A stretch of DNA of 64,000 bases from Chitinophagales bacterium (GTDB lineage: Bacteria; Bacteroidota; Bacteroidia; Chitinophagales; Chitinophagaceae), in the NCBI GenBank assembly GCA_017303415.1, contig JAFLBJ010000001.1, positions 682,001 through 746,000 of the forward strand. Reading direction: 5' to 3'. Below, in pieces: positions 8,635 to 16,722 of the stretch. The position numbers and the translations under genes are program-made. Each line of letters starts with the position of its first letter. Position 1 is the stretch's first letter. Under the pieces are notes generated by a model. The model did not search any database. It was not told where the DNA came from and was given only the letters and a program-made list of their open reading frames with translations.

Positions 8635-9363
8635 ATGACCACGAAAGGCCTCATCCCCCGAATCTGGCGTCTCACAAAAAGGATATTTCTCTTCCTGTTC
8701 ATTTTTCAATTTGTGTATATCCTGGCCCTGAAATGGATCGATCCCCCCATAACCATTACCCAATTCGTTTCGTGGATAAAGGGTGATGGGCTGAAAAGAG
8801 ATTATGTAGATAAAGAAGAGATCTCTGTATTTGCCCGCCTTGCTGTTATTGCGGCGGAGGACCAGTTATTTCCCGATCACAGTGGATTTGACTGGAAGAG
8901 CATCAAAAAAGCCCAGGCCTATAACAAACGTAAACCCGGGCGTGTACATGGCGCCAGCACCATCAGTCAGCAAACAGCAAAGAATGTATTTCTGTGGCAG
9001 GGAAGGAGTTGGATTCGCAAGGGGCTTGAGACTTATTTTACCTTCATGATCGAACTGATCTGGGGAAAGAAACGCATACTGGAAGTGTACCTCAATGTGA
9101 TTGAAATGGGGCGTGGTATTTATGGTATCCAGGCGGCGTCAAAATCTTATTTTAATAAACCGGCAGGAAGTTTATCCCGACAGGAAGCGGCGATGATCGC
9201 GGCCTGTCTGCCCAATCCAAAACTCTATCCGGTAAAACCCATGTCAAAGTATGTGGCCAGGCGCTACCCGTTTGTATTGGGGCAAATGCGCAACCTTGAA
9301 GGAGATGAAGACATTCAAGCCGTAGTTTCAAATAAATCAACTATTAAAGGGAAAAAAAAGTGA
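8635..9363 (+). CDS. mtgA: Monofunctional biosynthetic peptidoglycan transglycosylase
   Basis: 242 residues: one N-terminal membrane anchor (about 14-33) followed by a GT51 domain. The catalytic glutamate is E75 in AAEDQLFP, and further GT51 motifs are GASTISQQTAKN, RKGLETYF, KKRILEVYLN and GIYGIQAASKSYF. It polymerises lipid II into glycan strands on the periplasmic face. There is no transpeptidase domain, and the length fits MtgA rather than class A PBPs. The gene ends two bases before the stop of the convergent NadR-like gene. Confidence 0.92.
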   Translation: MTTKGLIPRIWRLTKRIFLFLFIFQFVYILALKWIDPPITITQFVSWIKGDGLKRDYVDKEEISVFARLAVIAAEDQLFPDHSGFDWKSIKKAQAYNKRKPGRVHGASTISQQTAKNVFLWQGRSWIRKGLETYFTFMIELIWGKKRILEVYLNVIEMGRGIYGIQAASKSYFNKPAGSLSRQEAAMIAACLPNPKLYPVKPMSKYVARRYPFVLGQMRNLEGDEDIQAVVSNKSTIKGKKK

Positions 9364-9364
9364 C

Positions 9365-10048
9365 CTATCTGGCGTCCCCCGGCTGCCAGGTTGCCAACTT
9401 ACTAAGAGCGCTAAGTGCACTATGGAAGCGATCGGATTCACTTCCACGAATTTCCACCCACGGAGTTTCCTGATTTACCAACAGATCTTTATACATTTTA
9501 TATAACCGCTCTCTTGATTCCAGATCGGGGTATTCCCGCAATTCATCTTTCACCCAGGGAAGATCTGTTGCACAAAGAAGGTAGAGATCATATTTACGCG
9601 AAGCGATCTGTTCAAGGATGTATTTATGGCATTTGTCAAAAACAAATTCACACCACACCTGCATTACGTACATGTTGGTGTCGAGGAAGAGGAGGGGTTC
9701 GGGGTCGGAGGTCGGGAGTCCAGGGTCCGGAGTCGGGAGACCGGAGTCGGAAGACGGGAGTCCATGGTCCAAAGCAGGACCTCCGACCTCCGACTCCGGA
9801 CCTCGGACCCCCGACCCTTGACTTCCGACTCTCAAAACGTACTCTTCCTCCAGAGCCACCTGTCCTTTTGCGATGGTAAGCAGGTCATCGTAGGTGTAAT
9901 TAGTGCCATGTTTGAGCAGGAATTCACGCGCATATTCCGGGCACCACAGGGTATTGAAATGCGCGGCCAATTGACGGCACAGGGTGCTTTTACCGGTTGA
10001 TTCCGGTCCGATGATAACGATCTTTTTTATCGTGTTTTTCTCGCCCAT
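9365..10048 (-). CDS. NadR-like P-loop ribosylnicotinamide kinase with in-frame repeat insertion
   Basis: The protein is 227 residues and corresponds to the C-terminal kinase domain of NadR: Walker A GPESTGKST at 14-22, CPEYAREF at 36-43 and a LFLDTN motif at about 120-125. NadR kinases phosphorylate nicotinamide riboside to NMN, which fits its operon with pnuC. Residues about 72-118 (rich in Gly, Pro, Ser and Asp) have no counterpart in the fold and are encoded by an inverted degenerate repeat (9696-9833). It is read through in frame without a stop. The gene overlaps the tag stop by 22 bases. Activity despite the insert is unproven. Confidence 0.8.
   Translation of the reverse strand: MGEKNTIKKIVIIGPESTGKSTLCRQLAAHFNTLWCPEYAREFLLKHGTNYTYDDLLTIAKGQVALEEEYVLRVGSQGSGVRGPESEVGGPALDHGLPSSDSGLPTPDPGLPTSDPEPLLFLDTNMYVMQVWCEFVFDKCHKYILEQIASRKYDLYLLCATDLPWVKDELREYPDLESRERLYKMYKDLLVNQETPWVEIRGSESDRFHSALSALSKLATWQPGDAR
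9696..9833. repeat. Degenerate GGAGTCGGGAGTC-type inverted repeat inside a coding region
   Basis: The left arm (about 9696-9770) is built from GGAGTCGGGAGTCC-like units and the right arm (about 9775-9833) from complementary CTCCGACCTCCGACTCC-like units, so the RNA could fold into a long imperfect hairpin. The same family occurs at 29100-29210. Here it lies wholly inside the NadR-like gene and is in frame. Confidence 0.85.
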
Positions 10049-10581
10049 GCCGGTTTTGCTTTGAGTACCTTTTTATGAATGGGACAATCTTCGGTATGAG
10101 CGCCCGGGAGGTAGCCAGTGCTCATTAAAAACTCATTGACGATTTCCCCACCGGTAAAGCGAAAGGTTTTCTTGAAGAGCTTGGTCCATTCGTCTTTGGT
10201 CAGCGGATGGTGATCATCGAGCCATTGCCGGAAACTGCCATGCTCTTTTTGAATACCCAGTATGGTCTTGGCGTTTTCAATGGCCGCCTGAATTTTGAGC
10301 CGGTTGCGAATGATGCCCGCGTCGCCCATGAGTCGGTTAAAATCCTTTTCCTTATAGGCTGCCACTTTTTTGATCTCGAATCCGTGATAGGCGGCGCGAA
10401 AATTTTCCTGTTTATTGAGAATGGTGGTCCAGCTAAGTCCCGCCTGATTGATCTCGAGGATCAGCCGGCAAAACAGTTCATTGTCATCCGGAATGGGGAA
10501 ACCATAGAATTTATCATGGTACACGCGGTGTTGTTCCTGCTCACCGGGTTTCAGGTTTTGTATAAAGCTGCAATAACTCAT
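10027..10581 (-). CDS. tag: DNA-3-methyladenine glycosylase I
   Basis: 184 residues from the ATG at 10581, which overlaps the pnuC stop as ATGA; a start at 10614 would add 11 residues inside pnuC. Tag removes 3-methyladenine from alkylated DNA. Visible family features are the N-terminal SYCSF cysteine and a C-terminal HTEDCPIH, which together form the zinc site of Tag, plus LILEINQAGLSW, FNRLMGDAGIIRNRLKI and the aromatic base pocket. It lies between two NAD-salvage genes, the transporter before it and the kinase after it, apparently only sharing the transcript. Confidence 0.92.
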   Translation of the reverse strand: MSYCSFIQNLKPGEQEQHRVYHDKFYGFPIPDDNELFCRLILEINQAGLSWTTILNKQENFRAAYHGFEIKKVAAYKEKDFNRLMGDAGIIRNRLKIQAAIENAKTILGIQKEHGSFRQWLDDHHPLTKDEWTKLFKKTFRFTGGEIVNEFLMSTGYLPGAHTEDCPIHKKVLKAKPAWARKTR

Positions 10582-11210
10582 GCGTTGGTTGTTTCTTTGG
10601 CCATTTTCTTCCATTCAACAAATCCCCACCAGGCCAGGGCAAGGAAGAGTACGTACATCAGCGAAAATAGCATCAGTTCTTTGTAAAAATTGAGCGGGAT
10701 GGCCACAATATTTGAAAAGATCCAGGCCAGCCAGTTCTCGATCTTGCGTTTCGCCATCCACCACATGGCGGTGATGGCTGAAGAGGAAACGAGGGAATCC
10801 AGTATAGGGGTATTACTGTTGGTAAACTGGGTCAGTACAACATAAATAGCAACCCAGAAAAAGAGAAAGAACCCGATCCCAAACCATAACTGGGGGCGCG
10901 TACACCAACTGATGGGATAGGTATAATGTGCCCCATCCTTCTTCTGGACCCAATTGTACCACCCATAGACACTCATTAAAAAATAGTAGATATTCAGTGA
11001 CGCATCGGCATAAAGCGCGGGGCTGACCATGAAGAAATAGACATAGGCCGCCAGCAGTACCCCGATAATCCCGGTGGGGTAAACCAGTACATTGTTTTTA
11101 CGGGCATACCACACACTCGCTATTTGCGCGATGGTGCTTACCCATTCCGGCCATTGGGTTTGGCGGACATTGGTGAGAAAGTGCTGGAATATTTCCTGGA
11201 AACTCATCAT
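10578..11210 (-). CDS. pnuC: PnuC-type nicotinamide riboside transporter
   Basis: About 210 residues from the ATG at 10578+632 (position 11210; 11207 is an equal alternative, while the longer frame starts at a TTG). There are six or seven hydrophobic segments and the PnuC signatures SVYGWYNW and W-rich helices near the end (MWWMAKRKIENWLAWI). PnuC carries nicotinamide riboside by facilitated diffusion, and uptake is driven by phosphorylation inside, which the NadR-like kinase two genes downstream would supply. It follows the M23 peptidase gene by about 15 bases. Confidence 0.88.
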   Translation of the reverse strand: MMSFQEIFQHFLTNVRQTQWPEWVSTIAQIASVWYARKNNVLVYPTGIIGVLLAAYVYFFMVSPALYADASLNIYYFLMSVYGWYNWVQKKDGAHYTYPISWCTRPQLWFGIGFFLFFWVAIYVVLTQFTNSNTPILDSLVSSSAITAMWWMAKRKIENWLAWIFSNIVAIPLNFYKELMLFSLMYVLFLALAWWGFVEWKKMAKETTNA

Positions 11211-11225
11211 TAATTTGTAAACCAA

Positions 11226-11834
11226 CTAGTCTCTTTTATATCTCCTTAATGGCCGAAGGTATCTTGTTTTTTTGGAGGTAGAAAAACGTGTTGGAATAGT
11301 CTGCCACTGGCCACTGGCATCATTGCCCCACACTACGAAATGCAGGTGAGGGAAAGCGGTATACCCCGTGTTTCCACTCAAGCCAATGACCTGGCCTTGT
11401 TTTACTGTATCGCCCACATTGACCAGCACCCCGTCTTTTTTCAGGTGCCAGTACCCGGCCCTCGTTCCATCGTCGTGCTGAATGACAATATAATTGGCTT
11501 CGCGCCGGTATTTTGATTTGAGTCCGCCGCGGCTACCCGTTTCATTCATTCGTACCACTACCCCACCCCGTGCGGCACAGATCCGCGTACCTTTTTTCAT
11601 TTTGAAATCAATGGCTACCCGGTTGCGATGGGTGTAGGCGCTATAATAGCCTTGTACCACAAGATGCGATCGCCCGACTTCGTAAGGGAGGGTGTAGATA
11701 TAGCTGGTATCTTCTTCGAGCTTTCCTTTTTGTAATAGTTTGGCCGTACTCTGCTGGGCTTCCTTGTTCAGCGAGCAATGACTGGCCAGCAATACCAATC
11801 CTGAGGCGATAAGAAGAAGTAGCAGCCTGTTCAT
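11226..11834 (-). CDS. M23 (LytM-type) peptidase
   Basis: 202 residues with an N-terminal hydrophobic signal. The C-terminal LytM domain shows HRNRVAIDF (first metal-ligand region), ICAARGGVV, YIVIQHDDGTRAGYWHL, VKQGQVIGLSGNTGY and the HLH motif in FPHLHFVVW. Such enzymes cut peptide cross-links in peptidoglycan or act as inactive activators. The first motif deviates from the usual GxHxGxD, so a non-catalytic role is possible. The signal ends LLASHCS, not a good lipobox. Its ATG overlaps the HxlR gene stop by four bases (ATGA), so they are co-transcribed. Confidence 0.82.
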   Translation of the reverse strand: MNRLLLLLIASGLVLLASHCSLNKEAQQSTAKLLQKGKLEEDTSYIYTLPYEVGRSHLVVQGYYSAYTHRNRVAIDFKMKKGTRICAARGGVVVRMNETGSRGGLKSKYRREANYIVIQHDDGTRAGYWHLKKDGVLVNVGDTVKQGQVIGLSGNTGYTAFPHLHFVVWGNDASGQWQTIPTRFSTSKKTRYLRPLRRYKRD

Positions 11835-12211
11835 TTTTCTTTTTGACTTTCCTTTTTCATCAGTTCACCATAGTCAATCCCTGCTTCGGTCATCAATTCT
11901 AAACCATACTCACGCAGGAATTGAATGACGGTGATTGCCTTTTTTCCTTTTTCAGTCAACGCGTATTCTGTACGGGGAGGAACTTCGGCAAACACTTTTT
12001 TCTGTAAGAACCCATCCGTTTCAAGCTGCTTAAGGGCCTGTGTCAGCATTTTCTGACTGATATGTGGAATCTGGTTTTGTAATTCCGAGTAGCGCAAGGA
12101 GCGGTCTTTAAGTCGCCAAAGCACCGGCATTTTCCAGGTACCGCCTATTTTTTTTAAGGCATAATCCACCGGATTATAGAATATCTGCTTATCAATGATG
12201 ACGTCAGGCAT
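11831..12211 (-). CDS. HxlR-family winged-helix transcriptional regulator
   Basis: 126 residues with the HxlR pattern: GGTWKMPVLWRL, RYSELQNQIPHISQKMLTQALKQLE (recognition helix), DGFLQKKVFAEVPPRTEYALTEKG. HxlR proteins often sense electrophiles or formaldehyde and control detoxification genes. The usual N-terminal redox cysteine is not seen. It is divergent from the DJ-1/hydrolase fusion gene with 105 bases between, so that gene is a plausible target. It is also first in the operon with the M23 peptidase and the PnuC-Tag-NadR genes. Confidence 0.9.
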   Translation of the reverse strand: MPDVIIDKQIFYNPVDYALKKIGGTWKMPVLWRLKDRSLRYSELQNQIPHISQKMLTQALKQLETDGFLQKKVFAEVPPRTEYALTEKGKKAITVIQFLREYGLELMTEAGIDYGELMKKESQKEK

Positions 12212-12316
12212 AGCTTAAAATTACAAAGCACAGACCAAAAAGTTCGTAGCAGTCCTTTGTGTGCCTCTGGTAAGTAATCAGGTACAAGGTTTGAATTTTA
12301 CGGCAAAATACATACC

Positions 12317-13822
12317 ATGCAACGCATTTTATTATTATCCTTTCTTTTTATATCTCTTTCAAGTGCAGCGCAACACAATGCCGGCAATAATGGCAAAGTG
12401 TTGATGATCGCGTCTAACCCTTCTGTTAGTCAACAAACAGGTTGGCCAATCGGGGTTTGGTTTGCCGAACTGGCTCACCCCTATTGGGTTTTTAGCGAAG
12501 CCGGTTATACGGTAGATATTGCCAGTCCCGACGGAGGCGCGCTGATCTTTGACAGCTTTAGTGATCCCGAAGATGCCAGCGCCTATGCTGCCTTCGATTA
12601 CATATCACTGGGGTTTAAGAAAGATCCGGCCAAGATGGCCATGGTTCAGCAAACCTTGAAATTATCTTCCGTAAACCCGGATGATTACAAAGCCATATTT
12701 GTTTGTGGGGGGCAGGGGCCGATGTACACTTTTTTCAATAACCAACCACTCCATGAATTTTTTACCCGGTTCTATCTGACGGGCAAGCCCACGGCGGCCA
12801 TTTGCCATGGAACCTGTATTCTTCTTAAAGCCAAATTACCCAATGGAAAATTTTTGGTTGAGGGTAAAAAATGGACAGGATTCTCCTCCTCCGAAGAGCA
12901 ATATGCCGATAATTATGTAGGCAGGGCCATTCAACCATTTCGTATTGAAGATGAGGCACGCAAAATGCCCAATAGCCGGTATGTGACAGGTGCACCCTTT
13001 TCAGCATTTGCCGTGCGCGACGGAAACCTTATCACGGGCCAACAACAGAATAGTGGTGCCGCTGCGGCCGAACTGATTGTAAAAGCATTGGCGCAGGACA
13101 GGTCACGTTACCCCACCTATGTTTTGGTACATGGTGCCTGGGCAGATGAAAGTGCCTGGGGTGCCATTCGCAATCAATTGGCCGTTCGGGCCAATGTGGA
13201 AGTGGTGAACCTGCCGGCACATGGTATTGATCTGCGTGATGGACGTAAGACCGGCCTGGCTGATTATGTAAAAACAGTAACCGAAACCATCAACCGTCAA
13301 CCTGGTAAAGTAATTCTGGTAGGTCATTCCATGGCCGGGATGATCATTTCACAGGTAGCCGACCGTCTGCCGCAGAAGATTGACAAGCTGGTATATGTCT
13401 CGGCTTATCTCCCGCGAAATGGTGAATCTGCCGCCGGAATCACCAATGCCTTTCTCAACAATCAGCCGATCGAAGCTTTTCAGTTCAATGAGGATTATTC
13501 GCTTGTCAGTATCAAAAAGGAAATGTTACCAACAGTGGTCTGTGCGGATTGCCCGGATGAAATGAAACAGATACTCGTGAAATACCATAAAGCAGAACCT
13601 GTAAATGGCTTGAATGATAAAGTGGTGCTGGGTACCAATTTTACAAAAGTGCCGAAATATTATATCAGCACAACTGAAGACTATGCTGTGCCTTATGCAT
13701 TGCAACAACAAATGATCAGGAAGAATGGTACAGTGAAAAAAGCGTATGAAATGAAGACCTCACATTTACCCTTTGTGGTACAACCACAGGAGTTTCTGCG
13801 TATACTAACAACGCTGAAATGA
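12317..13822 (+). CDS. Fusion of a DJ-1/PfpI (Hsp31-like) domain with an alpha/beta hydrolase, secreted
   Basis: 501 residues with a signal peptide (1-18, ending SSAAQ). Residues about 25-258 are a DJ-1/PfpI domain like Hsp31/glyoxalase III: E51 in WFAELAHPY, CGGQGP at 130-135 and nucleophile C163 in AAICHGTC. Residues about 265-501 are an alpha/beta hydrolase: oxyanion motif LVHGAWADES at 270-279, nucleophile S338 in GHSMAG, D455 and H483. Both catalytic sets look intact. DJ-1 relatives detoxify reactive carbonyls; hydrolases of this type cleave small esters. The single reading frame has no sign of a sequencing frameshift. Its stop overlaps the DUF481 gene (ATGA). Confidence 0.85.
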   Translation: MQRILLLSFLFISLSSAAQHNAGNNGKVLMIASNPSVSQQTGWPIGVWFAELAHPYWVFSEAGYTVDIASPDGGALIFDSFSDPEDASAYAAFDYISLGFKKDPAKMAMVQQTLKLSSVNPDDYKAIFVCGGQGPMYTFFNNQPLHEFFTRFYLTGKPTAAICHGTCILLKAKLPNGKFLVEGKKWTGFSSSEEQYADNYVGRAIQPFRIEDEARKMPNSRYVTGAPFSAFAVRDGNLITGQQQNSGAAAAELIVKALAQDRSRYPTYVLVHGAWADESAWGAIRNQLAVRANVEVVNLPAHGIDLRDGRKTGLADYVKTVTETINRQPGKVILVGHSMAGMIISQVADRLPQKIDKLVYVSAYLPRNGESAAGITNAFLNNQPIEAFQFNEDYSLVSIKKEMLPTVVCADCPDEMKQILVKYHKAEPVNGLNDKVVLGTNFTKVPKYYISTTEDYAVPYALQQQMIRKNGTVKKAYEMKTSHLPFVVQPQEFLRILTTLK

Positions 13823-14586
13823 GAACCCTTTTGCTTTGTGTCTTGCTGCTCTTTAACAGCGCAGTTCTGGCACAGCTCAATGAGAGTGATACCCTTCGCT
13901 GGCAGTTCCGGTCAACTCTGACCGGAACTTTTCAGCAGGGGAATGTAGATCTTCTTGCAGCACGTTTGCGTGCTGATCTCACAACGGGCGCTGTTCAGCA
14001 TTGGGTGTATAAAACGCAGAACGCCGGACTTTATCAGGCATTTTATAAAAAAAAGGCCGACCTCGATCTGTTTAGCCGTCACTATATCTACTACAAACCG
14101 TTTCGCAGGGCCTATCCCTTTGGCCTGTTTTATCTTTCCACCAATTACAGACGCAAGATAAACGGACGTTATTTTTTGGGAGGCGGTTATACGGTACAGC
14201 TGATGAAAAAAGGGGGAGCTATCATAAAACTATCGGGTTCTCTTGTGTATGAGCAAACCCGGTTTGCCGGCAAACAATTCAACCGACCGGAGTGGAATAA
14301 TACCTCTTTATTATCTCTCTGGCGGGCCACGATATATTCCAGTGGATCTTTTCACCTCAGTCAAAATGGGTGGCGCATTTATTATGAATTCTTTTTTCAG
14401 CCCGGCCTTAGTGAGAAACGGAACCATCGCTGGCAGGCAGAATCAGGTATTGAGTTCCCTCTGCGAAAGGGGTTCTCCTTTAATTTGAATTACCTGTTAT
14501 CCTATGAGGACGTGGTCATTACCGGTGTGCGTCAACGCGATGCGCTCCTGAGTTTTGGCGTGGGCTATCAGGTGAAGCATAAGTAA
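13819..14586 (+). CDS. DUF481 family outer-membrane beta-barrel protein
   Basis: 255 residues with a signal peptide ending VLAQ. The body consists of alternating amphipathic strands rich in aromatic residues (for example LFYLSTNYRRKI and WRIYYEFFFQPGL) and ends in a typical barrel strand. FQQGNVDLL is typical of the DUF481 N-terminus. The family consists of salt-induced or porin-like outer-membrane proteins without a defined substrate. It is translationally coupled to the DJ-1/hydrolase fusion, which suggests that the two envelope proteins act in one process. Confidence 0.75.
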   Translation: MRTLLLCVLLLFNSAVLAQLNESDTLRWQFRSTLTGTFQQGNVDLLAARLRADLTTGAVQHWVYKTQNAGLYQAFYKKKADLDLFSRHYIYYKPFRRAYPFGLFYLSTNYRRKINGRYFLGGGYTVQLMKKGGAIIKLSGSLVYEQTRFAGKQFNRPEWNNTSLLSLWRATIYSSGSFHLSQNGWRIYYEFFFQPGLSEKRNHRWQAESGIEFPLRKGFSFNLNYLLSYEDVVITGVRQRDALLSFGVGYQVKHK

Positions 14587-14609
14587 AGAAATTCGGATCT
14601 TATTTTTTA

Positions 14610-14641
14610 TTTGAAATAATTCCTCCCACAGCGGAACTTTG
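14610..14641 (+). promoter_or_regulatory. Bacteroidota-type promoter for the saccharopine-dehydrogenase-like gene
   Basis: TTTG at 14610-14613, a 20-nt spacer, then GAACTTTG at 14634-14641, one base off TAnnTTTG. The ATG follows at 14648. Confidence 0.55.
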
Positions 14642-14647
14642 TGGGTT

Positions 14648-15769
14648 ATGAAGCTTGCTGTACTTGGCGCAGGTATGGTAGGGCGAGCGATAGCCCTTGA
14701 CCTGGCCACCACACATGAGATCACATCCTTTGATCAGAATGCAGAAAACCTTTCCATTCTCTCCCGAAGGGATTCGCGTATTCGGAGACGTAAAGAAGAC
14801 CTGACCCGTTATGATTCCTATCCGGAATGGTTAAGCGAATTTGACCTGGTGCTGACGGCGGTTCCCGGTTTCATGGGATATCGAACGCTGGAAGCTGTGA
14901 TCAAGGCAGGAAAATCTGTGGCCGATATTTCGTTCTTTCCCGAAGACGCACTTCAACTCGACGCCCTTGCCAAAGAAAAAGGAGTTACCGTGATAACGGA
15001 TGTGGGGGTGGCTCCCGGCATGAGCAATTTGATATTAGGACGGTACAATGAAGAAATGCGGGTCACCCATTTTGAATGTTATGTGGGAGGACTGCCGGCC
15101 AATCCACAACCTCCTTATTTTTATAAAGCGCCTTTTTCTCCCATTGATGTCATTGAGGAATATATTCGACCGGCACGATTGAAAGAGAAAGGGAAGATCG
15201 TGGAAAAACCAGCCTTGACCGAGCGCGAGCTGATCGAGTTTGATGAGGTGGGTACCCTGGAAGCCTTTAATACCGACGGGCTACGCAGTCTTCTGTTTAC
15301 CCTGCCTCATATACCCGATATGAAAGAGAAGACCATGCGGTTTCCCGGTCATATCGACCTGATCCTGTCATTAAAAGAAGCCGGTTTTTTTGATACCAAA
15401 AAAATAATGGTACAGGGAAAAGAGATATCACCCCTGGAATTTACCTCGCGCATGCTGATCGATGATTGGAAACTGGGTGAGGAAGAAGAGGAGTTTACCG
15501 TGATGCGCGTGATCGTAGAAGGAGAAAAAGAAGGGACAAAGCAAAGAATCGAATACAACTTACTTGACCGCTACGATCCGGTTTCCCGGTTGTCTTCTAT
15601 GGCGCGTACTACGGGGTATACCTGTACCGCGGCAGCACAATTGATACTACAGGGTTTGTTTGTGGAAAAAGGCGTTTTTCCACCCGAGTTTGTAGGAAAG
15701 AGCAGCGTTTGTTTTGAAAAAATTATGGATTATCTTGAGCAGAGGGGTGTGCGTTGGAAACGGACCTAA
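14648..15769 (+). CDS. Saccharopine dehydrogenase family protein
   Basis: 373 residues from the ATG at 14648, which places the Rossmann motif LGAGMVGRAIALDL at residue 6, as the family requires; the longer frame begins at a TTG. Later motifs are DLVLTAVPGFMG, KSVADISFFPED, GVAPGMSNLILG and EVGTLEAFNTDGLRSLL, all typical of the saccharopine/homospermidine group of NAD(P)-dependent oxidoreductases. In bacteria it may serve lysine breakdown or another 2-amino acid adduct. It is followed by a TPR protein gene after ten bases. Confidence 0.85.
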   Translation: MKLAVLGAGMVGRAIALDLATTHEITSFDQNAENLSILSRRDSRIRRRKEDLTRYDSYPEWLSEFDLVLTAVPGFMGYRTLEAVIKAGKSVADISFFPEDALQLDALAKEKGVTVITDVGVAPGMSNLILGRYNEEMRVTHFECYVGGLPANPQPPYFYKAPFSPIDVIEEYIRPARLKEKGKIVEKPALTERELIEFDEVGTLEAFNTDGLRSLLFTLPHIPDMKEKTMRFPGHIDLILSLKEAGFFDTKKIMVQGKEISPLEFTSRMLIDDWKLGEEEEEFTVMRVIVEGEKEGTKQRIEYNLLDRYDPVSRLSSMARTTGYTCTAAAQLILQGLFVEKGVFPPEFVGKSSVCFEKIMDYLEQRGVRWKRT

Positions 15770-15779
15770 ATAACCTTTT

Positions 15780-16712
15780 ATGAGAATAGTGATCTGTCTT
15801 TTATTTTTGGTATTTACCATTTCTGTATTTGGCCAAACAAGAGAGGAAATTTCAAAGAGTGCCGGAGATCTGTATGATAAGGAAGAGTATTCAGCAGCAT
15901 TAGGCGACTATACAAAGGGATTGACCTTGTATCCGGATGACAGAGAGTTTCTCCTTATGAAGGGCAATTGTCTTGACCGGATGAAGGAATTGTCGGATGC
16001 CTATGAGGCATTCAGTTACCTGATCCAAAAACACCCGGCCTATTCAATAGGATATAACCAACGCGGACTGTTGTTATTAAGGGTGCAGGAGTTTGAGTTG
16101 GCGTTAAAAGATCTGAATCAGGCGGTTGCGCTTGCGGAGTCTGATAGTGTTCGACTTTCTGCACTGTTGAACAGGGGCGCTGTTAAATTTCAAACACGCG
16201 ATTTTGAGGGTACAAAAAACGATCTGTCCGAAGCGTTGAAGATCGATTCATTGAATTTGGGGGTTATGAACAACCTGGCGATAGTATCCAAGGAATTAGG
16301 CAACGCGGAAAAGGCCTTTTATTATTTATATAAGATACTGGAAGTAGAGCCGGAAAACGTAGGAGCCATTTCAAATATCGGCTTCACCTATCAGGAATTG
16401 GGGCGTTGTGATACGGCCATTCATTTTTTCAACAAGGTGATCGAATTAAATGAGGATGAAGGGCTGGGATATAGTAACAGGGGGTATTGCTATTATAAAT
16501 TAGGCAAGCTGGATCTTGCCCTAAAGGATGTTAACCATTCGCTCGAACTTTATTCTTCAAATGCATTCGCCTATCGCACACGGGCGTTGATATATATAGC
16601 GCAAGGGAAAAATAAGGATGCGTGTGGGGATATTGATATGGCTCTTTTTTATAAGTTCACCACGATGTATGGCGACGAGGTAGAAGAATTAAAAAAGAAG
16701 TATTGTCAATAG
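15780..16712 (+). CDS. Secreted tetratricopeptide-repeat protein
   Basis: 310 residues with a signal peptide (about 1-18, ending VFGQ). At least seven TPR units follow, with the usual pattern W/L-G-Y-A-A-P, for example YDKEEYSAALGDYTKGL, IGYNQRGLLLLRVQEFELA and GLGYSNRGYCYYKLGKLDLA. TPR arrays hold protein partners; none can be named here. It lies ten bases after the dehydrogenase gene in the same direction and is convergent with nfu. Confidence 0.85.
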   Translation: MRIVICLLFLVFTISVFGQTREEISKSAGDLYDKEEYSAALGDYTKGLTLYPDDREFLLMKGNCLDRMKELSDAYEAFSYLIQKHPAYSIGYNQRGLLLLRVQEFELALKDLNQAVALAESDSVRLSALLNRGAVKFQTRDFEGTKNDLSEALKIDSLNLGVMNNLAIVSKELGNAEKAFYYLYKILEVEPENVGAISNIGFTYQELGRCDTAIHFFNKVIELNEDEGLGYSNRGYCYYKLGKLDLALKDVNHSLELYSSNAFAYRTRALIYIAQGKNKDACGDIDMALFYKFTTMYGDEVEELKKKYCQ

Positions 16713-16722
16713 TCCTGGAATT

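Noticed and set aside
9696-9833. CRISPR-like array
   Set aside because: Units are short, imperfect and arranged as two opposing arms. There are no regularly spaced unique spacers and no cas gene.
9618-10000. Plus-strand frames across the degenerate repeat
   Set aside because: They read the repeat in frames with no conserved protein, while the minus-strand frame continues a NadR-type kinase on both sides.
11226-11834. Lipoprotein assignment of the M23 peptidase
   Set aside because: The residue before the cysteine is His, which does not fit the lipobox.
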